Source of the DNA: Thiomicrorhabdus sp041583835
GTDB lineage: Bacteria; Pseudomonadota; Gammaproteobacteria; Thiomicrospirales; Thiomicrospiraceae
Assembly: GCF_041583835.1 (NCBI RefSeq)
Contig: NZ_JBFHFC010000020.1
Coordinates: forward strand, 1 to 45,543
Direction: 5' to 3'
DNA: 45,543 nucleotides
Below are positions 8,569-15,124 of the stretch, piece by piece. The notes beneath the pieces are model-generated. The model was not told where the DNA came from, ran no database searches, and worked only from the letters and a program-made list of their open reading frames with translations. Positions within the stretch are counted from its first letter, which is position 1; each line of letters begins with the position of its first letter. A program made the position numbers and the translations under genes.

Positions 8569-9465
8569 CTATTCGGAAGCCGGCGGTTGTTGGATAGGGC
8601 GTTCCCGGTAAGGGTAGTTCTTCAATGGAATGTCGCCTCTCTTATGAGGTGAAACGATCACTTTCTTGGGATCTATCCAGTCTTCCCATTTGAAGTTTTT
8701 GATGACTTTGGCCTGGTAGCTGTCTTCTAGAGGATGGCTCAATACGTCGTTGACGTGAGCCCACTGGTAATACCGCAACTGGTCGACCTGATAAGGGTCG
8801 GGTTTACCGCCGGCTTTTTTGACCGATTTTTTCAGATCGATCACCTTTTGCATGTCTATTTTAGGCTTCCAATTAATTTTTCCCGGCAGCACGACGGGTT
8901 CGTCCGGAATGTTATTGATGCCTTCCTTCCAGGTAGCCAGAACTGCCATATCGGTATCTTCCCGATAGAGCAGGATGGCATGACCGTAATCCTTGTTCTT
9001 GAAATACCCCAGATTGCCGTATTGAAGTCGCGCACCGGTCAAAAACGCCACCGCATCTGACCAGCAGGGCGAAGTGCCGCTGATTCCCCAGAGTACGCTA
9101 CGGTCGATGATACCGTCGGGAAACAGGATTCCGAACGCGACCTTAGCGGCTGCTGCGGCATGGGAAGTGCCTTCGCAGTCGTGACCGTGCCATTTGACCA
9201 TGTCTTTGATCGTGACGGCGTAGGTATAAGAATTATATCGGCCGCGAGTTCCCCGAGTGGCCAGCATTTCAAATACCGGAGCGTAGGGTTGTGCGACCAT
9301 CGGGGCGTACCAGGTCGGTGTGCGGTCTGGCTGGGTGACGCCGGTTTCAATGAAGATCGATTCGCCTTGGATGTAGGTCGGTTCTCCTGCATTCGCGTTT
9401 TGAAAGCCGAGAGGTAAAAATAGAATAAAAGTAAAAGCCAAAAACAATGGGGTGAACTTTTTCAT
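8569..9465 (-). CDS. secreted FmdE-like domain protein
   Basis: The 298-residue protein has a clear Sec signal peptide, cleaved probably after NANA (residue 26). Its core resembles the FmdE domain named after formylmethanofuran dehydrogenase subunit E. WHGHDCEGTSHAAAAAK (about 92-108) matches the FHGHxCPG-type motif. SPCWSDAVAFLTGARLQYGN (132-151) with the downstream DYGHAILLY matches the second half. H93, H95, C97 and C134 are plausible metal ligands. FmdE domains often bind zinc and are usually cytoplasmic; this one should be periplasmic. Residues past about 175 form a Lys/Pro-rich extension of unknown role. An excellent AGGAGG site precedes the ATG at 9465. It appears monocistronic, and no substrate or partner can be inferred from neighbours. 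Confidence 0.7.
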   Translation of the reverse strand: MKKFTPLFLAFTFILFLPLGFQNANAGEPTYIQGESIFIETGVTQPDRTPTWYAPMVAQPYAPVFEMLATRGTRGRYNSYTYAVTIKDMVKWHGHDCEGTSHAAAAAKVAFGILFPDGIIDRSVLWGISGTSPCWSDAVAFLTGARLQYGNLGYFKNKDYGHAILLYREDTDMAVLATWKEGINNIPDEPVVLPGKINWKPKIDMQKVIDLKKSVKKAGGKPDPYQVDQLRYYQWAHVNDVLSHPLEDSYQAKVIKNFKWEDWIDPKKVIVSPHKRGDIPLKNYPYRERPIQQPPASE

Positions 9466-9840
9466 GATAAGCCTCCTGGGCTCAAGTCAATTCCATTAAT
9501 CAAGTGGTTGCTTAGTTGAAACGGGGAAGAGAATAAGCATTTTGTTCAGTTACCAATCCCATGCTAGTTCAGTGGAATTTTGGTGTCAATTTTCTAGAGA
9601 TGAAGTTTTTTATGGGTCGCATTATTTAATTCAAAAATTCTATTTTTCTATTTTGAATTAAATATGCCGTGCTTAATTTTTTGTTTCACCTGTTTAGTTT
9701 GTTGTTTTTGTAGTGTTTATTAATTTTTTTCTTCATGTGACTTTTTCAATTTTGTAATGCCTCGATAAATTTTAAAGATATACACAGGTAAAGAATGTGG
9801 TAATATTGCGTACGTTTATACTAAATAGTCGTAGTGTTTG
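9466..9840. other. AT-rich divergent intergenic region
   Basis: This 375-bp gap holds no supported gene. It separates the divergent FmdE-like and GGDEF genes, so it must hold at least two promoters. No -35/-10 pair stands out, though TAATAT (9801-9806) and TATACT (9817-9822) are -10 candidates for the GGDEF gene. Its centre carries a 14-bp perfect inverted repeat at 9623-9664. Confidence 0.6.
9623..9664. repeat. 14-bp perfect AT-rich inverted repeat
   Basis: TATTTAATTCAAAA (9623-9636) and TTTTGAATTAAATA (9651-9664) are perfect reverse complements separated by a 14-nt pyrimidine-rich spacer. It is near the middle of a divergent gap, about 160 bp from the FmdE-like start and 177 bp from the GGDEF start, so a regulatory or structural role is more likely than termination. 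Confidence 0.7.
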
Positions 9841-11532
9841 ATGTTTGATCTGTTAAGAATTTTTATTATTTTGTCAGTTTTATTCGGAGTAAGCGCCGAA
9901 GCATCCGGTGTGGCTATCGATATTTCAAAGCCGCAATATAAAATTGGTAAATCAATCGATTGCCTGGAAGACGCCGATAACGAATGGAATTTAGATGAGG
10001 TGTCTAGATTGCCTAAGGAATTTTTTAGGCCTATAGGTAGCGACGTTTTTGAACACAGCTTTACCTCGTCTACTTTTTATTTTCGTTTTGAGGTGGTCAA
10101 TAAAGAGCTGACGGAAGTCAATCGGCTTTTGGTATTTGGCGTGCCTTGGCTGGATAAGATCAAGGTGCGAATTGAATCGCCCTCTAAAAAAGTGGATGAC
10201 TATTTAACCGGCGACGAGTTCCCTTTTGATATGCGCGAAATTGAATATCGCTATCCGAACGTTGAACACCGGTTTGAACATGGTGTATCAACCGTTTATG
10301 TCGAGGTTAAAACCCGTGATCCTTTTATTGTGCCGGTTTCGATTATGGATCGCGAAACTTTATTTAATGAGCAGATTTTTGACTTAGCTTTTACCGCATT
10401 CATTTACGGTATGGTATTGGTCATGGCACTTTATCATTTAGTCCTGTTTATTAGTATTAGATTTCGCTATTACGGATACTATGTACTGTATTTGCTCACG
10501 TTTTTATTGATGAACGCATCTTATAACGGTTATACGTTTCATCTTTTTACGGGGAATTACCCGGAAACTCAGAATTGGTTGGTTTCTTCAACGATATATC
10601 TTTTCTCGATAGCCGGTCTGCTATTTTATAAAGCGTTTCTGAATCTTAAAAAGACGATACCGTGGGCGCATCACGGTATTAATATTCTGCTTATTTTGTT
10701 TATAGCGATTGCCATTATTTCGGCCTTTTTCGGCTACCGTTATCATATGTTTATTGCGATTATGCTGACAATGGTCTTTGGAACTTACGGATTTATTATC
10801 TCTTTGTTGTCCTATCTGAAAGGGAATTATTTTGCCCGTTTTTTTATGTTTGGAAAGGTATGGGCATTGATTGGCGGGATTATCACCGTACTGTCGGTTA
10901 TGGCGGTTATTCCTTATACGGATCTTGGTCTGCGTGCGCTTGAGTTCGGTATGGTCCTGGATTCGACGCTTTTGGCATTTGCGATGATCGACCGGGTTAA
11001 AGAAAATGAAAGAGAGCGCGAAGCAGCGGAAATATTGGCGAGAACCGATTTGTTGACGGGTTTGGCGAACCGTCGTGCTTATGAGGAAATTGGACTTGAA
11101 TTGGTCGAGACAATGAAACGCCAGCCTAATGCGGCTATGACCGCTATGATGATCGATATCGATTTTTTCAAAAAAGTAAACGATACTTATGGTCATAGTG
11201 CAGGAGATATCGTTTTGAAACGAGTGGCTAGAGCGCTTCAAAATTCGCTCAAGGAGAGCGATTATATTTTTCGTCTTGGGGGCGAAGAGTTTCTTGTTTT
11301 GTTGCCTAAAACCGCAAAAAAACAAGCGGAATTACTCGCCGAACGCATTCGGACTACAGTGGAAGAAATGCAGATTGAACTTGAGGATAGTTTGATACAA
11401 GTCAGTATCAGTATTGGTGTTTGTGAATATCATCCAGATCACGATACCATTAGCCAGACCGAGAAAATTGCTGATAAGGCGCTGTATGTCGCCAAGCAAT
11501 TGGGCAGAAACCGAGTGATTGTCGCTCCGTAA
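9841..11532 (+). CDS. diguanylate cyclase with 7TMR-DISM sensor (GGEEF)
   Basis: This membrane diguanylate cyclase would make c-di-GMP from two GTP. The 563-residue protein starts with a signal peptide ending near EASG. A periplasmic domain of about 150 residues resembles 7TMR-DISMED2. Seven membrane segments (roughly 180-385, 7TMR-DISM_7TM) and a short coiled-coil linker follow. The GGDEF domain contains DLLTGLANRR, DIDFFKKVNDTYGH and RLGGEEF (about 480-484), so the catalytic site is intact. The inhibitory I-site reads KESD instead of RxxD, so product inhibition is probably weak or absent. The ATG at 9841 is preferred over a TTG three bases earlier. The ligand is unknown; DISMED2 domains are thought to bind carbohydrates. 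Confidence 0.9.
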   Translation: MFDLLRIFIILSVLFGVSAEASGVAIDISKPQYKIGKSIDCLEDADNEWNLDEVSRLPKEFFRPIGSDVFEHSFTSSTFYFRFEVVNKELTEVNRLLVFGVPWLDKIKVRIESPSKKVDDYLTGDEFPFDMREIEYRYPNVEHRFEHGVSTVYVEVKTRDPFIVPVSIMDRETLFNEQIFDLAFTAFIYGMVLVMALYHLVLFISIRFRYYGYYVLYLLTFLLMNASYNGYTFHLFTGNYPETQNWLVSSTIYLFSIAGLLFYKAFLNLKKTIPWAHHGINILLILFIAIAIISAFFGYRYHMFIAIMLTMVFGTYGFIISLLSYLKGNYFARFFMFGKVWALIGGIITVLSVMAVIPYTDLGLRALEFGMVLDSTLLAFAMIDRVKENEREREAAEILARTDLLTGLANRRAYEEIGLELVETMKRQPNAAMTAMMIDIDFFKKVNDTYGHSAGDIVLKRVARALQNSLKESDYIFRLGGEEFLVLLPKTAKKQAELLAERIRTTVEEMQIELEDSLIQVSISIGVCEYHPDHDTISQTEKIADKALYVAKQLGRNRVIVAP

Positions 11533-11637
11533 ATCTTTTTCAATATATTCCCACAATCAAGTTACGGTAGAAAGCAGATGGTAGAATTAATCACTGTCTG
11601 CTTAAAATCGATGCCTCGTTTTTAAGAAGAAAACGAA

Positions 11638-11988
11638 ATGCTTGTAAAAATTAGATCGGGATTCAATGTAATGTTACAGAAGAGAAGTGGGTTGGCGTTA
11701 GTACTTGCCTGGTTGATGGGATTGATCGGTTTTGTGTTTGGTTTGGTTTTTGATCCGATTTGGTTTGCTCGGTTCGGTAGTGTGGTCGTGTTGTTTGCAG
11801 TCATGAGCGAATATGCGCTGCTGCATGGAGAGTTGAATATCCTGTATCAGAGACTTGAAAAGGTTCAGGCCGAGGATGATATGCCGGATTTGACGCCTTC
11901 CAAATGGCACCGCAAAAAAGTATGGCTTTCACATCTTACGGTTGTGTTGGGAACCTTGATATGGGGCTTCGGTGATCTGTTGCTATAG
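11638..11988 (+). CDS. small integral membrane protein, unknown
   Basis: The 116-residue protein has three likely membrane helices (about 18-38, 42-62 and 97-115). A polar stretch with YQRLEKVQAEDDMPDLTPSKWHRKK (in two parts around 71-93) separates helices two and three. No family was recognised. The ATG at 11638 is used; a second in-frame ATG 33 bases downstream would remove the basic N-terminal MLVKIRSG segment. It lies 105 bp after the GGDEF gene in the same direction with no terminator visible between them, so co-transcription is possible. Function cannot be inferred. Confidence 0.65.
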   Translation: MLVKIRSGFNVMLQKRSGLALVLAWLMGLIGFVFGLVFDPIWFARFGSVVVLFAVMSEYALLHGELNILYQRLEKVQAEDDMPDLTPSKWHRKKVWLSHLTVVLGTLIWGFGDLLL

Positions 11989-12054
11989 GGTGCAGAGATT
12001 TTGATATAGGCGCAACCATATGAAATAAAACTGGATTTTGAGTGGCAGAATCGA

Positions 12055-12084
12055 TTAATATATTCGCTTAAACAAATATTATAA
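12055..12084. promoter_or_regulatory. imperfect 10-10-10 dyad upstream of the permease
   Basis: TTAATATATT (12055-12064) and AATATTATAA (12075-12084) match as an inverted repeat at 8 of 10 positions around a 10-bp centre. AT-rich dyads of this size upstream of metal transporters are often ArsR/SmtB-family operators. No such regulator gene lies in the window. Confidence 0.4.
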
Positions 12085-12094
12085 CGAAGAGATC

Positions 12095-12145
12095 ATGATT
12101 TCTTCTCAAACGGCCTCTTGTGGTGAAGGGTTTGACGATGTTTGA
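12095..12145 (+). other. possible 16-codon leader peptide overlapping the permease start
   Basis: An ATG at 12095 opens a frame reading MISSQTASCGEGFDDV and stopping at TGA 12143-12145. That stop is inside the second and third codons of the permease gene (ATG 12138), in another frame. A weak purine-rich site (GAAGAG) lies close upstream. Overlap of stop and start is what translational coupling needs, but the frame may be chance. Confidence 0.3.
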
Positions 12146-13106
12146 AATGTTCGGAAATTGGCTTGCCTATCAAGTAATAGGATTGGACTCTGCCTCTCAA
12201 TTGGGGCAGGCGGTGCAGTTCTTTATTATGGACGTGTTTAAGATTTTTGTGCTGCTGGTGGCGATCATTTATGTGATGGGGTTGTTGCGCGCCATGGTGT
12301 CGCCTGAAAAGGTGCGCGACATCGTCAAAGGTAAGCCGAAGTGGATGTCAAAAAGTTTGGCGATTGCATTGGGTGGGGTGACGCCGTTCTGTTCCTGTTC
12401 ATCGGTTCCTTTATTTATCGGTTTTGTGGAGGCGGGTATTCCGCTGAGTACGACGTTTGCCTTTTTAATTGCCAGCCCGATGATTAACGAAGTCGCCGTG
12501 GTCATTCTGGCGAGCATTCTCGGTTGGGAAGTTGCGTTGATGTATGTATTGGCCGGAGTGATTGTGGCATTTGTCGGTTCATGGATAATGGATTGGTTCA
12601 AACTTGAGCGTTATGTGGAGTCCTATGTCTGGAATATTCAAAGTCGTAATGCCGTAGATAATGGACAGGCCGTTACGAAAATGACGTTGGTACAGCGGCA
12701 TCAATTTGCGTTTTCGGAAGTGAAAGTGATCGTTAAACGCATTTGGAAATGGGTGTTGCTTGGGATTGCGGTCGGTGCCTGGTTTCATGGTTATGTACCG
12801 GAGGAATGGATTGTTGCGACTTTATCGTCGGCGGAGAGTTGGTGGACGGTACCGGCTGCCGTCGTGATCGGGGTTCCTTTGTATTCAAACGCCACCGGGG
12901 TCATTCCGGTGATCGAGGCGATGTTGAACAAAGGTGTACCGATTGGAACCAGTTTGGCTTTGATGATGAGTATCGCCGCTTTATCTTTACCGGAATTATT
13001 GATCCTTCGTAAAGTGATTCGTTGGCCGGCACTGGCTATTTTTGTGGGTATTTTGGCCGTGGCGTTTACGCTGGTCGGTTGGTTGTTTAATTTTTATTTA
13101 GCTTGA
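12138..13106 (+). CDS. ArsP_1-family permease (YraQ-like)
   Basis: The family (PF03773, old DUF318) includes ArsP, which exports trivalent organoarsenicals, but most members have no known substrate. The 322-residue protein has about eight membrane helices in two related halves. The first half carries GGVTPFCSCSSVPLFIGF with C85 and C87, the conserved Cys-x-Cys site. ASPMINEVA follows. The second half carries GVPLYSNATGVIPV and the typical LSLPELLIL. The ATG at 12138 is chosen because GAAGGG sits seven bases before it; upstream in-frame GTG codons at 12120 and 12123 are weaker. The next gene, 21 bp on, encodes a Cys-rich thioredoxin-like protein, which suggests export of a thiol-reactive metal or metalloid. 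No ars regulator or reductase is near. The family is sure; the substrate is not. Confidence 0.85.
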   Translation: MFEMFGNWLAYQVIGLDSASQLGQAVQFFIMDVFKIFVLLVAIIYVMGLLRAMVSPEKVRDIVKGKPKWMSKSLAIALGGVTPFCSCSSVPLFIGFVEAGIPLSTTFAFLIASPMINEVAVVILASILGWEVALMYVLAGVIVAFVGSWIMDWFKLERYVESYVWNIQSRNAVDNGQAVTKMTLVQRHQFAFSEVKVIVKRIWKWVLLGIAVGAWFHGYVPEEWIVATLSSAESWWTVPAAVVIGVPLYSNATGVIPVIEAMLNKGVPIGTSLALMMSIAALSLPELLILRKVIRWPALAIFVGILAVAFTLVGWLFNFYLA

Positions 13107-13127
13107 TCGTTTAAATTGGAGTAGAAA

Positions 13128-13853
13128 ATGAAAGGTAATGTAATGATGCGTTTGATTGCGCTGATGATCTTGGTACCAATGGCATTGGCGCATTTTACCG
13201 GGCAGGTGGATCTGACCCAACCGAGTTGGTTGTGGTTAACTTTATTGGCGGGAGCAAATGCGTTGCAGTCGACGTTTACCGGCTGGTGTCCTCCTGCTAA
13301 ATTCTTTGGAAATTCATCGTCAACAGGATCGTGTTGTACGCCTAAGAGTGATTGTTGCGCTGACGAAAAGCAGAGTTCCTGCTGTTCTACAGAAACCAAA
13401 AACAGCTGTTGTGAATGGGAAAGTAAAAGCAAGGAGAGTTGCTGTTCGGATAAAAGTGACGAGAGCTGTTGTAACGGCGAAAGTAAAAAAGAGGCTTGTT
13501 GTTCTTCTGAGGCGGAGAATAGCGGTTCTTCATGCTGCAGTGGAGATAACGCCACGGGTATTTCAGGAAGCGGTTGTTGCGGTTCGGATAAGACCAACGT
13601 GGATTCGTCATCTTTAACGTCTATCGTTGTGAAAGTGTTGGGCAGCGGGTGTGCAAACTGTGATGCCACCGCTAAGTTGATCACGCAAGTAGCTGACGAG
13701 TTGGGAATTGATATTGAAGTAGTGAAGGTTGAAGACTTTGCGGAAATTGCCGCTTATGGGGTAATGTCGACGCCTGCGGTGGTGATTGGCGAGCAAGTCG
13801 TGCATTTTGGTTCGGTTCCGAGTAAAGAAGCCATTGTGAAGTGGTTTCAGTAA
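13128..13853 (+). CDS. membrane-anchored Cys-pair-repeat protein with C-terminal thioredoxin-like domain
   Basis: The 241-residue protein has three parts. Residues 1-60 hold two hydrophobic segments (about 8-22 and 34-50) ending in TGWCPPAKFFG, like the DUF2892/YgaP membrane domain. Residues 61-160 are low complexity, rich in Ser, Lys, Glu and Asp, with nine Cys-Cys pairs at 69, 76, 85, 94, 105, 114, 124, 136 and 150, spaced 7-14 residues. Residues 163-241 form a small thioredoxin-like (thioredoxin_3) domain with GSGCANC (active C175 and C178) and the cis-Pro TPAVVIG. A GGAG site precedes the ATG at 13128. With the permease 21 bp upstream, it may capture a soft metal ion on the cysteine pairs, reduce or pass it, and deliver it to the transporter. 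That role is inference; the architecture is visible. Annotation pipelines would likely call it only a thioredoxin family protein. Confidence 0.85.
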   Translation: MKGNVMMRLIALMILVPMALAHFTGQVDLTQPSWLWLTLLAGANALQSTFTGWCPPAKFFGNSSSTGSCCTPKSDCCADEKQSSCCSTETKNSCCEWESKSKESCCSDKSDESCCNGESKKEACCSSEAENSGSSCCSGDNATGISGSGCCGSDKTNVDSSSLTSIVVKVLGSGCANCDATAKLITQVADELGIDIEVVKVEDFAEIAAYGVMSTPAVVIGEQVVHFGSVPSKEAIVKWFQ

Positions 13854-13905
13854 GACTGGAATGGACTTTTTGACGGGATACGACGTTTCCTGTTGATTAA
13901 GAAAC

Positions 13906-13974
13906 CGATAAACGAATGTATTAACGAGCGTATTAACGAACGGATTCATTCGTTATCTGCATTAATGAATGCAG
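13906..13974. repeat. 12-bp tandem AACGA repeats followed by dyads
   Basis: AACGA recurs at 13911, 13923 and 13935, exactly 12 bp apart. The last two units share GTATTAACGA (13918-13927, 13930-13939). CATTCGTTATC (13947-13957) is the near reverse complement of the first unit GATAAACGAATG (13907-13918). A dyad CTGCATT-AATG-AATGCAG (13957-13974) abuts it. The block lies 130-200 bp before the cytochrome gene and could be a regulator-binding array. Confidence 0.55.
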
Positions 13975-14105
13975 TGACATAAGAATTATTCGTTTCATAT
14001 TATGAATGTTTTCTGCATAATGTTTTAAAGTTAGTGTTTTATACTTAGTCTTAAACTTAGCTTGTTAAACGTGCTTACATAAAGAAACAGAGAAGGAAAA
14101 AGAAC

Positions 14106-14666
14106 ATGAAACAATTAAATTCGTTATTCACGCGTTCGTCATATCCGGCAATCAAACCTGTTTGTTTGGCTCTGGGGTTGGTTTCCGCGTTGGCGTTGGC
14201 GGGATGCTCAAGTGATGAAGATACCAATTATTCATCCGAAAGCAGCGAAGGCGTGAGCGCTCCAACTCCGAGTCAGCCAAACGCTGCGGACGTCAAGCAA
14301 CCGGCTCCGGCTGCAATGCCTGAACCGGAAGCGGTTCCGGAACCTGCGGCTCCGGTAGTCGATCAGGTTGAAGAAAAAGTTGAGGAAGTGAAGCAGGAAG
14401 CACAGGCAGCGGCTACCGAAGCGGTCAGTGCAGCGAAAAGCGGTTCAAGCATCTACGGAACTTGTGTCGGCTGCCACGGTCCTAATGGTGAAGGCGGAGT
14501 CGGACCTAAGTTGGCGGGTCAAAGCCAAGCGGATATTGCGGCAAAACTGGCTAGATATAAAGCCGGTGAGCAAGTCGGTGCGATGACTGCGATGATGGCG
14601 CCAATGGCCTCCGGTCTAAGCGACGCTGATATTCAAGCGGTTGCAGAGTATATCTCGACGCTGTAA
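14106..14666 (+). CDS. lipoprotein class I c-type cytochrome
   Basis: The 186-residue protein has a lipobox LALAGC (C34), so it should be a lipid-anchored periplasmic electron carrier. A Pro/Ala/Glu-rich linker (about 50-85) and a charged helical stretch (86-112) form a long tether. A compact cytochrome domain follows with one heme site, CVGCH (120-124), then GPNGEGGVGPKLAGQ. The distal Met is most likely M167 in APMASGLSD. This resembles the c5/c553-type cytochromes fed into cbb3 oxidases. A good AGAAGGA site precedes the ATG. It is monocistronic, between a repeat-rich upstream region and a strong terminator. The redox partner is unknown. Confidence 0.85.
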   Translation: MKQLNSLFTRSSYPAIKPVCLALGLVSALALAGCSSDEDTNYSSESSEGVSAPTPSQPNAADVKQPAPAAMPEPEAVPEPAAPVVDQVEEKVEEVKQEAQAAATEAVSAAKSGSSIYGTCVGCHGPNGEGGVGPKLAGQSQADIAAKLARYKAGEQVGAMTAMMAPMASGLSDADIQAVAEYISTL

Positions 14667-14726
14667 ATTGAGTGTTTGACACTGAACCGTTGTTGATAAG
14701 ACGGTGAAGGTGTTACGGATGTAAAA

Positions 14727-14763
14727 AAAAGGGAGTCGGTTTGTTAGCCGACTCCCTTTTTTA
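14727..14763. terminator. intrinsic terminator after the cytochrome gene
   Basis: AAAAGGGAGTCGG (14727-14739) and CCGACTCCCTTTT (14748-14760) form a 13-bp perfect stem with an eight-base loop and T-run. It works on both strands and probably also serves the convergent VF530/glycosyltransferase unit. Confidence 0.9.
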
Positions 14764-14844
14764 TTGTTTATTTTTATTGTTTGTTTATTCGGTTTTACCG
14801 ATATGACTTGTCAGCGGATCTAGCGTTAGCGAATTTTTTAATGG

Positions 14845-15120
14845 TTATTTTTTATTGTATTTCCCCCAGTTTTGACTGGCTTGGAGGTAGAGTTCTTCAA
14901 CCTTTTCGCGTGCCCATGGGGTTTTGCGTAAAAACGTCAGGCTGGATTTGATGCTGGGGTTGTTTTGAAAACAACGAACCGGAATGCGCTCGGCCAGTTC
15001 TTCCCAACCGTAATGTTCGTATAGTTGAGTGACAATCTCTTTTAGGGTGATACCGTGCAGCGGATTGTTAGGCTGAGGTCTCGTCTCGGCATTATTTTCG
15101 TTTTTGGCATTTTCTGTCAT
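14845..15120 (-). CDS. VF530-family protein (DUF2132)
   Basis: The 91-residue protein matches the VF530 family, named after a small Vibrio fischeri protein of solved structure with suggested DNA binding. Recognisable parts are NPLHGITLKEIVTQLYEHYGW, split over residues 18-38, then IPVRCF, NPSIKSSLTFLRKTPWAR and KVEELY. The first 17 residues are polar and probably disordered. The ATG at 15120 starts four bases after the glycosyltransferase stop codon, so the two genes are translationally linked. An open extension further upstream would overlap the glycosyltransferase and is not needed by the family. The cellular role is unknown. Confidence 0.8.
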   Translation of the reverse strand: MTENAKNENNAETRPQPNNPLHGITLKEIVTQLYEHYGWEELAERIPVRCFQNNPSIKSSLTFLRKTPWAREKVEELYLQASQNWGKYNKK

Positions 15121-15124
15121 ATGT

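Noticed and set aside
11572..11603. hairpin AAGCAGA / TCTGCTT after the first GGDEF gene
   Set aside because: Only seven bp with an 18-nt loop and no T-tract; too weak to call a terminator.
13250..13620. CRISPR-like or satellite repeat from the TGTTGT-rich stretch
   Set aside because: The repetition is explained by codons for cysteine pairs in one open frame; the units are not identical in DNA or spacing.
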